Part shown: positions 1 through 6,093 of the stretch, piece after piece
Position numbering within the stretch: the first letter of the stretch is position 1
Layout of the letters: every line of letters begins with the position of its first letter
Assembly (NCBI GenBank): GCA_028868235.1
Contig: JAGWUW010000074.1
Coordinates: forward strand, 1 to 9,277
Length of the DNA: 9,277 bases
Source: Betaproteobacteria bacterium
GTDB lineage: Bacteria > Pseudomonadota > Gammaproteobacteria > Burkholderiales > Rhodocyclaceae
Reading direction: 5' to 3'
Translations under genes and position numbers: made by a program
Notes under the pieces: generated by a model
Told to the model about the DNA's origin: nothing
Database searches by the model: none
What the model saw: only the letters and a program-made list of their open reading frames with translations

Positions 1-672
1 CGCTTCGCCTTCAAGATCCTGTCCAAGGTGTTCAACTTCGATCACCGCGAAATTGCGGCCAACCCGGTGCACCTGATGTACGTGCTTGAACAGCAGGTCG
101 AGCAGGAGCAATTCCCACCCGAAGTCGAGGAACGCTATCTGCGCTTCCTGAAGGAATACCTGAGCCCACGCTACGCCGAGTTCATCGGCAAGGAAATCCA
201 GACCGCCTATCTGGAGAGCTATTCTGAATACGGTCAGAACATCTTCGACCGTTATGTCACTTATGCTGACTTCTGGATTCAGGATCAGGAGTTCCGCGAT
301 CCGAACACTGGCGAAATGCTCGACCGTTCGGCCCTCAACGATGAGTTGGAAAAGATCGAGAAGCCGGCTGGTATCAGCAATCCGAAGGATTTCCGCAACG
401 AGGTGGTCAATTTCGTCTTGCGCGCCCGGGCCAAACACGATGGCAAGAACCCAGCCTGGACCAGCTACGAGAAGTTGCGGGCGGTGATCGAGAAGCGCAT
501 GTTCTCGAATACCGAGGATTTGCTTCCGGTCATTTCCTTCAACACCAAGGCCAGTGCCGACGAACAGAAGAAGCATCAGGACTTCGTCGACCGCATGAGC
601 GACAAGGGATATACGGAAAAGCAAGTGCGTTTGCTTTGCGAGTGGTACCTGCGCGTCAGGAAGAGCAGTTAG
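1..672 (+). CDS. prkA: PrkA family serine protein kinase / AAA+ protein, C-terminal part (5' end outside window)
   Basis: The reading frame is open from base 1 and ends at TAG 670-672, giving about 223 residues. The family is usually near 640 residues, so roughly the C-terminal third is present and the N-terminal AAA+ ATPase region lies upstream of the window. The sequence matches the PrkA/YeaG C-terminal domain as I know it, with highly typical stretches such as KEIQTAYLESYSEYGQNIFD, TYADFWIQDQEFRDP, EKIEKPAGISNPKDFRNE and LLCEWYLRVRKSS at the very end. The GTG at 28 is internal and is not the start, because the frame continues unbroken upstream. In enterobacteria yeaG and yeaH form a stress- and starvation-induced operon, and in Bacillus PrkA acts in sporulation. 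Its biochemical role has been reported both as a Ser/Thr kinase and as an ATP-dependent protease. It is cytoplasmic, and yeaH and spoVR lie directly downstream on the same strand. Identity is very secure. Confidence 0.97.
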   Translation, partial: RFAFKILSKVFNFDHREIAANPVHLMYVLEQQVEQEQFPPEVEERYLRFLKEYLSPRYAEFIGKEIQTAYLESYSEYGQNIFDRYVTYADFWIQDQEFRDPNTGEMLDRSALNDELEKIEKPAGISNPKDFRNEVVNFVLRARAKHDGKNPAWTSYEKLRAVIEKRMFSNTEDLLPVISFNTKASADEQKKHQDFVDRMSDKGYTEKQVRLLCEWYLRVRKSS

Positions 673-674
673 GC

Positions 675-708
675 GGCTGGGGCGTTCTGATTTCGGGCGC
701 CGCCAGCC
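675..708 (+). other. Strong intercistronic hairpin between prkA and yeaH, no U-tract
   Basis: GGCTGG (675-680) pairs with CCAGCC (703-708), and the adjoining GGCG (681-684) pairs with CGCC (698-701). Only G702 is bulged, and the loop is 13 nt. That gives ten GC-rich base pairs starting three bases after the prkA stop. No T-run follows, so it is not a normal intrinsic terminator. It could be a 3'-end stabiliser, a processing site, or an element that lowers yeaH expression relative to prkA. The pairing is seen in the sequence; the function is inferred. Confidence 0.5.
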
Positions 709-735
709 AGCGGGTAGCGGACAACGGGAGGCGTC

Positions 736-2007
736 ATGACCGTACGTATCGTCGATCGTCGGCAGGACAGCAGAAACAAGAGTTCGATCAATCGCAGCCG
801 CTTCATTCGCCGCTTCAAGGGACAGATCAAGAAGGCGGTGGCCGATGCCATTGCTAAGCGTGGCATCCGCGACCTTGAAAATGGCGAGAAGATCGGCATT
901 CCGGGAAAAGATATCGGCGAGCCCCATTTCCGCCATGGGCGAGGCGGGCGGCGCGAGATCGTCCATCCCGGCAACGACCGCTTTGTCCAGGGCGACCAGA
1001 TGGACCGTCCGCAGGAGGGTGGAGGTGGTCAGGGCAAGGGGCAGGCGAGCAACGAGGGCGAAGGGCTGGACGATTTCGTATTCACCCTGACCCGCGACGA
1101 ATTCCTCGACATCTTCTTCGATGAATTAGCCCTGCCCAACTTGGTCAAGCGCCAGCTGGCCCGAATCGACGAATACAAGCGGGTGCGGGCCGGTTACACG
1201 CAGAGCGGGGTGCCAACCAACATAAACCTGGTGCGCACCATGCGCAGTGCCGCCGGGCGGCGCATGGCGATCGGCGGACCGTACCGCCGCCGGCTGCGCG
1301 AATTGCAGAACGAACTGGAATCGCTGCTCGACGAGGCTAGCCCCGATCCGGACGAGATTGCCCGCCTACGCCACGAGATTGCCGTCCTGCGCGCCAAGCA
1401 GGAGGCTGTGCCGTTCATCGATCCCTTCGACCTGCGTTACTCGAATCGGGTGCGTATCCCACAGCCCTCGACGCAGGCCGTGATGTTCTGCCTAATGGAC
1501 GTTTCCGGCTCGATGGACGAGGCCACCAAGCAGATGGCCAAACGCTTCTTCATGCTGCTCTACCTGTTCCTGAACCGGAACTACGAGCATATCGAAGTAG
1601 TGTTCATCCGCCATCACACCATTGCCGAGGAGGTGGATGAAGACACCTTCTTCCATTCGCGCGAGACCGGCGGCACCATCGTCTCATCGGCACTGAAGCT
1701 GATGTACGAGATCATCCAGGCGCGCTATTCGAGCAGCATGTGGAATATCTACGGTGCCCAGGCCTCGGATGGCGACAACTGGGATTCCGATTCGCCGGGT
1801 TGCCGGGATTTCCTTGCCGATTCCATTCTGCCCGTTGTGCAGTATTTCGCGTATGTGGAGATCACCGAGGCTGAGCCGCAGAACCTGTGGCGCGAATACG
1901 AGAAGCTCGTCAGCACACATGCCGGGGTTTTTGCGCAACAGCGCATTGTGGCGGCCAGCGACATCTACCCGGTATTCCGGGAACTGTTCAGGAAGAAACT
2001 GGCATGA
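736..2007 (+). CDS. yeaH: YeaH / DUF444 (UPF0229) family protein with VWA-like metal site
   Basis: The product is 423 residues, close to the roughly 427 of E. coli YeaH. The start is ATG 736, preceded by GGGAGG at 726-731. The N-terminus is basic (RSRFIRRFKGQIKKAV). Then comes the family's typical low-complexity stretch rich in Gly, Gln and charged residues (about residues 88-110), followed by a conserved helical region. The C-terminal half resembles a von Willebrand A fold: DVSGS at residues 255-259 is the MIDAS-type metal motif, and RETGGTIVSSAL and QASDGDNW may supply the other two metal loops. These proteins occur with PrkA and SpoVR in stress and starvation operons. Pairing of an AAA+ protein with a VWA protein is a recurrent theme (as in MoxR/VWA and RavA/ViaA), so YeaH may be an adaptor for PrkA, which is inference. 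The exact biochemical role is unknown. It overlaps spoVR by four bases. Confidence 0.95.
   Translation: MTVRIVDRRQDSRNKSSINRSRFIRRFKGQIKKAVADAIAKRGIRDLENGEKIGIPGKDIGEPHFRHGRGGRREIVHPGNDRFVQGDQMDRPQEGGGGQGKGQASNEGEGLDDFVFTLTRDEFLDIFFDELALPNLVKRQLARIDEYKRVRAGYTQSGVPTNINLVRTMRSAAGRRMAIGGPYRRRLRELQNELESLLDEASPDPDEIARLRHEIAVLRAKQEAVPFIDPFDLRYSNRVRIPQPSTQAVMFCLMDVSGSMDEATKQMAKRFFMLLYLFLNRNYEHIEVVFIRHHTIAEEVDEDTFFHSRETGGTIVSSALKLMYEIIQARYSSSMWNIYGAQASDGDNWDSDSPGCRDFLADSILPVVQYFAYVEITEAEPQNLWREYEKLVSTHAGVFAQQRIVAASDIYPVFRELFRKKLA
1990..1995 (+). promoter_or_regulatory. Ribosome binding site that decides the spoVR start
   Basis: AGGAAG lies 8 nt before ATG 2004, inside the end of yeaH. It supports ATG 2004 over the in-frame ATG at 1887, which would put 39 extra residues deep inside yeaH with no family resemblance. 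The ATGA stop/start overlap at 2004-2007 suggests translational coupling. Confidence 0.6.
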
Positions 2008-3530
2008 GCCGGAAACGTCAACATAGAATCGCCGAAGGGTCGGACTGGACCTTCGAGGAACTCGATCGCGCTGATGCCGAGATCGGTCGCGTCGCCCGTG
2101 CCTACGGCCTGGATTGCTACCGTCATCAGCTGGAGATCATCACGGCGGAGCAGATGATGGATGCCTACGCCGCTATCGGTATGCCGGTCTATTACCATCA
2201 TTGGTCCTTCGGAAAGCACTTCCTGGAAACCGAGAACCGCTACAAGCGTGGCCAGATGGGGCTGGCTTACGAGATCGTCATCAACTCCGATCCGTGCATC
2301 GCCTACCTGATGGAAGAGAACACCATGGCCATGCAGGCGCTGGTCATTGCCCATGCCGGCTACGGTCACAATTCCTTCTTCAAGGGCAACCATCTGTTCA
2401 AGCAGTGGACCAGTGCCGACGCTATCATCGACTACTTGGTCTTTGCTCGAAATTACATCGCCGAGTGCGAGGAGCGCCATGGTGTCGATGCCGTGGAGCA
2501 ACTGATCGACGCTTGCCACGCCGTGTCCAGCCTTGGTGTCGACCGTTACAAGCGCTCGCCACCGCTGTCCCTGCAGAAGGAGAGGGAGCGCCAGCGGGAA
2601 CGCGAAGCCTATCTGCAGTCGCAGGTCAATGAATTGTGGCGCACCCTGCCGCGGCATGAAGCAGCGACGCAGAGTGGTGAGGAGGTACGTTTTCCGGCCG
2701 AACCTGAGGAAAACCTGCTCTATTTCGTCGAAAAGCACGCTCCCCTGCTTGAGCCGTGGCAACGCGAGATCATCCGCATCGTGCGCAAGATCGGCCAGTA
2801 TTTCTATCCACAGCGCCAGACGCAGGTCATGAACGAAGGCTGGGCCACCTACTGGCACCATACGCTGCTTAATACCCTGTACGACGAGGGGCGACTTACC
2901 GACGGCTTCATGTTCGAATTCCTGCAGTCGCACACCAATGTTGTGATGCAGCCGCCCTACAACAGCAACTGGTACTCCGGCATCAATCCCTATGCGCTCG
3001 GCTTTGCCATGTGGCAGGATTTGCGCCGTATCTGCGAAGCGCCGGATGACGAAGACCGGGCCTGGTTCCCCGACATCGCCGGCTCAGACTGGCGGGAAAC
3101 TTTCGATTTCGCGATGCGCAACTTCAAGGACGAGAGTTTCATCGCCCAGTTCCTGTCGCCCCGCCTGATGCGCGAATTCCGCTTCTTCGCCGTGCTCGAT
3201 GACGATGCCCGGGCCAAGCTGGAAGTCAGTGCCATTCACGATGATCCGGGCTATCGCGCCCTGCGTCTCAAGCTGTCGGAGCAATACAACCTGGGCAGCC
3301 ACGACCCCGACATCCAGGTGTGGAATGTCGACCTGCGCGGCGACCGGTCGCTCACCCTGCGCCATTTCATGCACCGTCGACGCGATCTGGCCCCCGATTA
3401 CGAGCGCGTCCTTGAGCATCTGGCTTATTTATGGGGGTTTGCCGTTCGTCTCGAACAGCAGAATGAGGATGGCGAAGTAACCCTGCTCGCCGAGCGCATG
3501 CACGACCGCCGGCGCGGCGCGACAGAATAG
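2004..3530 (+). CDS. spoVR: SpoVR / YcgB family protein
   Basis: Read from ATG 2004 the protein is 508 residues, matching the roughly 510 of E. coli YcgB. The reading frame is open further upstream, but that extension lies inside yeaH. Family hallmarks are visible: the early DWTFEELDRA, YYHHWSFGKHF, HAGYGHN at residues 117-123, NEGWATYWHH at 277-286 and, near the C-terminus, DPDIQVWNVDLRGDRSLTLR. An Arg/Glu-rich stretch at about residues 190-215 looks like a helical or coiled segment. The clustered His and Glu residues in the HAGYGHN and NEGWATYWHH motifs could bind a metal, but this is inference; no activity is firmly established for the family. In Bacillus SpoVR affects spore cortex formation, and in non-sporulating bacteria the gene accompanies prkA and yeaH in stress and starvation operons. 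No signal peptide or membrane helix is seen, so it is probably cytoplasmic. It is the last gene of the module. Confidence 0.95.
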   Translation: MSRKRQHRIAEGSDWTFEELDRADAEIGRVARAYGLDCYRHQLEIITAEQMMDAYAAIGMPVYYHHWSFGKHFLETENRYKRGQMGLAYEIVINSDPCIAYLMEENTMAMQALVIAHAGYGHNSFFKGNHLFKQWTSADAIIDYLVFARNYIAECEERHGVDAVEQLIDACHAVSSLGVDRYKRSPPLSLQKERERQREREAYLQSQVNELWRTLPRHEAATQSGEEVRFPAEPEENLLYFVEKHAPLLEPWQREIIRIVRKIGQYFYPQRQTQVMNEGWATYWHHTLLNTLYDEGRLTDGFMFEFLQSHTNVVMQPPYNSNWYSGINPYALGFAMWQDLRRICEAPDDEDRAWFPDIAGSDWRETFDFAMRNFKDESFIAQFLSPRLMREFRFFAVLDDDARAKLEVSAIHDDPGYRALRLKLSEQYNLGSHDPDIQVWNVDLRGDRSLTLRHFMHRRRDLAPDYERVLEHLAYLWGFAVRLEQQNEDGEVTLLAERMHDRRRGATE

Positions 3531-3535
3531 TTTCC

Positions 3536-3552
3536 GGCATCGGGGCGATGCC
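3536..3552 (+). terminator. Hairpin after spoVR, possible weak terminator
   Basis: GGCATCG (3536-3542) and CGATGCC (3546-3552) form a perfect 7-bp stem with a GGG triloop, starting 6 nt after the spoVR stop. The following bases are TTCCCC, a poor U-tract, so efficient intrinsic termination is doubtful. It may instead stabilise the 3' end of the operon mRNA. Confidence 0.4.
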
Positions 3553-3606
3553 TTCCCCAGCTTGCCGCAATCATGTGAAAATGACGCAGGATAACAAGGG
3601 GGAATT

Positions 3607-4344
3607 ATGTCGGCTGAGCTGCAACCTGCCTTGCAGGTAACGACTCCGAATGGAGCACTTGACGGGCACATGCTGCTCGTTCTTGGAATCATGATCGTCA
3701 TGGGGGTACTGGGCGGTGCCGCCAATTATTTCTTGGCCGATCGCCAGGGCGAACCTGCCCGCCGCGACTGGATAAAGTACCCGGTATTCGGTGTTGTCGC
3801 CGCGTTGACCGTGCCGATGTTCCTCAACATGATTTCCAGCACCTTGCTCGAAGGGGCTCGTACCAAGCCCATCGACTATTACGTCTTCGCCGGTTTCTGC
3901 CTGTTGTATGTCGTCGCCTCGCGCCGCCTGTTCGAGAACATGGTGCAGCGCCTGATGGGGCAGATCGATCAGGTGCGGCGCGATGTTGGCCATCTCAAGC
4001 AGCAAAAGCGCGAAGAGCCTGCCCTGCCGATACTGGCCAAGAGTGAGGCGGAGGGGCCGAAGAGCAGCGAACCGGATCCGCGCGACGTGCTGTCCTACAA
4101 CGATGTCGAAATCCTGCGTGCCCTGTCCGAAGAAAGCTTCGTCTACGGCAACTTGGCCGCCGTCTGCGACAGTACCGGGTTGGCGCGTGATCTGGTCAGC
4201 CAGCGCCTGACCGTCATGAAATCACTGGGTGTCATCGAAACCCGGATCAACGAGAAAAATGTCCTGCACTGGGTCGTTTCGACTCGTGGCAAGGCCGTAC
4301 TGGCCGAGATTATTGGCGGACAGGAACAGAAGAAAATCGCATGA
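3607..4344 (+). CDS. Three-TM membrane protein with C-terminal winged helix-turn-helix (possible YEATS-associated helix family)
   Basis: The product is 245 residues, starting at ATG 3607 with GGGGG at 3598-3602 as the ribosome site. Three hydrophobic segments are evident at about residues 21-43, 57-78 and 90-108. Positive charges in the 44-57 loop and after helix 3 (R106, R107) predict an N-out, C-in topology. Residues 110-135 form an amphipathic, possibly coiled-coil connector, followed by a charged linker. Residues 162-235 look like a MarR-type winged helix: a first helix around NDVEILRALS, a helix-turn-helix around LAAVCDSTGLARDLVSQRLT, then SLGVIETR leading into a beta wing. The membrane part, with GVLGGAANYF and VPMFLNMISSTLL, recalls the three-helix module annotated as YEATS-associated. 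That match is from memory and needs a profile search. The likely role is a membrane-tethered transcriptional regulator or sensor. The gene stands between spoVR and glmU, and its partner and target are unknown. Confidence 0.75.
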   Translation: MSAELQPALQVTTPNGALDGHMLLVLGIMIVMGVLGGAANYFLADRQGEPARRDWIKYPVFGVVAALTVPMFLNMISSTLLEGARTKPIDYYVFAGFCLLYVVASRRLFENMVQRLMGQIDQVRRDVGHLKQQKREEPALPILAKSEAEGPKSSEPDPRDVLSYNDVEILRALSEESFVYGNLAAVCDSTGLARDLVSQRLTVMKSLGVIETRINEKNVLHWVVSTRGKAVLAEIIGGQEQKKIA

Positions 4345-4348
4345 ACCT

Positions 4349-4367
4349 GCCGGCTTTGGTGGCCGGC
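4349..4367 (+). other. Small GC-rich hairpin between the winged-helix gene and glmU
   Basis: GCCGGC (4349-4354) and GCCGGC (4362-4367) can pair as a 6-bp stem over a 7-nt loop (TTTGGTG). Only CCTTAA follows, so a terminator role is weakly supported. The stem ends 19 nt before the glmU start, so it could also influence glmU translation. The pairing is visible; any function is inferred. Confidence 0.3.
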
Positions 4368-4386
4368 CCTTAACCTGAAACAAAAC

Positions 4387-5745
4387 ATGAACATCGTCAT
4401 TCTCGCTGCCGGCCAAGGCAAGCGCATGCATTCCAATCTACCCAAGGTGCTGCACCCGATCGCCGGCAAGCCACTGGCGCAACATGTCATCGATACCGCC
4501 CGCCAGCTGGAGCCGGAAAAACTGATCGTCGTGTATGGCCACGGTGGCGACGTCGTCCGCGCCACCCTGGCTGCCAGCGACCTAGCCTGGGCCGAGCAGG
4601 CGCAGCAACTGGGTACCGGCCATGCCGTCGCTCAGGCCATTCCGGAACTAGGCGACGCTTCGCAGACGCTGGTGCTCTATGGTGATGTGCCGTTGACCAC
4701 CGTGGCGACGCTCAAGCACCTGCTGCAGGCAGGCAAGGACGGGCTGTCCGTGCTCACCGTCAATCTTGCCAATCCGACCGGCTACGGCCGCATCGTGCGC
4801 GACGCGGCGGGCAACATGGTCAGCATCGTCGAGGAAAAGGATGCAACACCGGAGCAAAAGGCGATCCGCGAGGTCAATACTGGCATCATGGCCATCCCGA
4901 CCACGCGTCTGGCCGACTGGCTGGGCCGGCTCAAAAACGACAATGCACAGGGTGAGTACTACCTGACCGACATCGTCGCCCTGGCCGTCGCCGAAGGCTT
5001 GCCAGTGCGCACCGCGCAGCCGGAAGGCGAATGGGAAGTGCTGGGCGTCAACAGCAAAGTGCAACTGGCCGAGCTGGAGCGCCAGCACCAGCGCAACCTG
5101 GCCGATCAGCTCTTGGTCGCTGGTGTGCGCCTAGCCGACCCAGCGCGCGTCGATATCCGTGGCCAGCTGACCCATGGTCGCGATGTCGCCATTGACGTCG
5201 GCTGCGTCTTCGAGGGCAAGGTCGACCTGGCTGATGCCGTCGAGGTAGGCCCGTACTGCGTGCTGAAGAACGTCAAGGTAGGCGCAGGGACCCGTATTGC
5301 GGCCTTCTGCCACTTCGAGGATGCAGTGATCGGCCCGGACGGCGTGCTCGGCCCGTATGCCCGTCTGCGCCCGGGCACCGAATTGGGGCCGGAAGTGCAT
5401 ATCGGTAACTTCGTCGAGGTCAAGAAGAGCAAGATTGCCGCCCAGTCGAAGGCCAACCATCTGGCCTACATCGGCGACGCCGAGATCGGGCAGCGCGTCA
5501 ATGTCGGCGCCGGTACCATCACCTGCAACTACGATGGCGCCAACAAGCACCTGACGGTCATCGAGGATGATGTATTTATCGGTTCCGATACCCAGCTGGT
5601 GGCGCCGGTGCGCGTCGGCCGTGGGGCGACGCTGGGTGCCGGGACGACGTTGACCAAGGATGCGCCGCCCGAGGCACTGACGGTGTCGCGAGCCAAGCAG
5701 ATGACGCTACCGGGTTGGGCTCGGCCACAAAAGGTGAAGAAATAA
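4387..5745 (+). CDS. glmU: Bifunctional GlmU: GlcNAc-1-phosphate uridyltransferase / glucosamine-1-phosphate N-acetyltransferase
   Basis: GlmU acetylates glucosamine-1-phosphate with acetyl-CoA and then joins the product to UTP, making UDP-GlcNAc for peptidoglycan and lipopolysaccharide in the cytoplasm. The product is 452 residues (E. coli 456) and looks complete. The N-terminal Rossmann-like domain has LAAGQGKRM at residues 6-14 with K20 in the conserved LPKVLH, LGTGHAV at 75-81 and YGDVP at 98-102, where D100 is the expected Mg-binding aspartate. The C-terminal left-handed beta-helix, about residue 228 onward, carries [17 protein letters not shown], the catalytic histidine H358 in ANHLAYIGD, and [14 protein letters not shown]. 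The start at ATG 4387 matches the family's N-terminus, but no clear Shine-Dalgarno sequence precedes it. glmS, which often follows glmU in related bacteria, is not next; a small membrane-protein gene overlaps the stop codon instead. Confidence 0.98.
   Translation: MNIVILAAGQGKRMHSNLPKVLHPIAGKPLAQHVIDTARQLEPEKLIVVYGHGGDVVRATLAASDLAWAEQAQQLGTGHAVAQAIPELGDASQTLVLYGDVPLTTVATLKHLLQAGKDGLSVLTVNLANPTGYGRIVRDAAGNMVSIVEEKDATPEQKAIREVNTGIMAIPTTRLADWLGRLKNDNAQGEYYLTDIVALAVAEGLPVRTAQPEGEWEVLGVNSKVQLAELERQHQRNLADQLLVAGVRLADPARVDIRGQLTHGRDVAIDVGCVFEGKVDLADAVEVGPYCVLKNVKVGAGTRIAAFCHFEDAVIGPDGVLGPYARLRPGTELGPEVHIGNFVEVKKSKIAAQSKANHLAYIGDAEIGQRVNVGAGTITCNYDGANKHLTVIEDDVFIGSDTQLVAPVRVGRGATLGAGTTLTKDAPPEALTVSRAKQMTLPGWARPQKVKK
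5731..5736 (+). promoter_or_regulatory. Ribosome binding site for the small membrane protein
   Basis: AAGGTG within the last codons of glmU sits 8 nt before ATG 5745. It supports that start over the in-frame ATG at 5715, which would add ten polar residues lying entirely inside glmU. Confidence 0.5.
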
Positions 5746-6068
5746 TGGACTGGGGATTCATGGCTTTTGCGATTGCCTCGACACTGTCGCTGGCGGCCGG
5801 GGGGGTGCTATTGCTCGTCGGCTACATCGGTACCGTACCGGCCGCGTTTAGTTTCGGTTTGAAGACCGGGCTGCCGGTCCTGCTGGTGCCGGTGATCGGG
5901 CCGGTCTGGTTCGCGCTGACTCGCGGTCCGGAATTTCGCCGGTCGGCTATTCAGTTGATTGTCGGGGTGGCTCTGGTGGCGTTGGCGACTGGTTTGATCC
6001 TCGGCCTGGGCCCGCAGTTTGCCGAGAAACTGGCAGCCGAGATGATCGAGGCTGCCAAAAACCGCTGA
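5745..6068 (+). CDS. Small three-helix membrane protein of unknown function
   Basis: The product is 107 residues when read from ATG 5745, whose A is the last base of the glmU TAA stop (TAATG). This indicates translational coupling with glmU. Three hydrophobic stretches at about residues 4-28, 42-59 and 67-89 predict an integral inner-membrane protein. It has a short basic loop (TRGPEFRRS, 59-67) and an amphipathic C-terminal tail (FAEKLAAEMIEAAKNR). There is no cleavable signal peptide, cysteine or recognisable catalytic motif. I do not recognise the family. Base and codon use resemble the neighbouring genes, and the length, start and membrane pattern make a real gene likely. It ends 25 nt before the EF-G paralog, so it may be co-transcribed with both neighbours. 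A role in envelope maintenance would fit its coupling to glmU, but that is only a guess. Confidence 0.8.
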   Translation: MDWGFMAFAIASTLSLAAGGVLLLVGYIGTVPAAFSFGLKTGLPVLLVPVIGPVWFALTRGPEFRRSAIQLIVGVALVALATGLILGLGPQFAEKLAAEMIEAAKNR

Positions 6069-6093
6069 TTTTCATTTTTTCAGGGAGAACAAG

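Noticed and set aside
28..30. GTG 28 as the start of the first gene
   Set aside because: The frame stays open to base 1 and encodes typical PrkA residues before it (RFAFKILSK), so the gene is truncated by the window rather than starting here.
1887..2003. N-terminal extension of the spoVR frame from ATG 1887
   Set aside because: It would overlap yeaH by 121 bases, has no family resemblance, and ATG 2004 has a ribosome site and gives the usual family length.
1965..2933. Long minus-strand open frame of 322 codons
   Set aside because: It lies wholly antisense to the end of yeaH and the well-supported spoVR gene, resembles no protein family, and is expected from codon bias in GC-rich DNA.
3562..3595. 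Possible promoter TTGCCG ... GATAAC upstream of the winged-helix gene
   Set aside because: The spacer would be 22 nt, too long for a sigma-70 promoter, and no better -10 box is found 16-18 nt from the -35-like element.
6068..6080. T-rich stretch after the small membrane protein as a terminator
   Set aside because: No GC-rich stem precedes the T-run, only weak A/T pairing, so read-through into the EF-G paralog is more likely.
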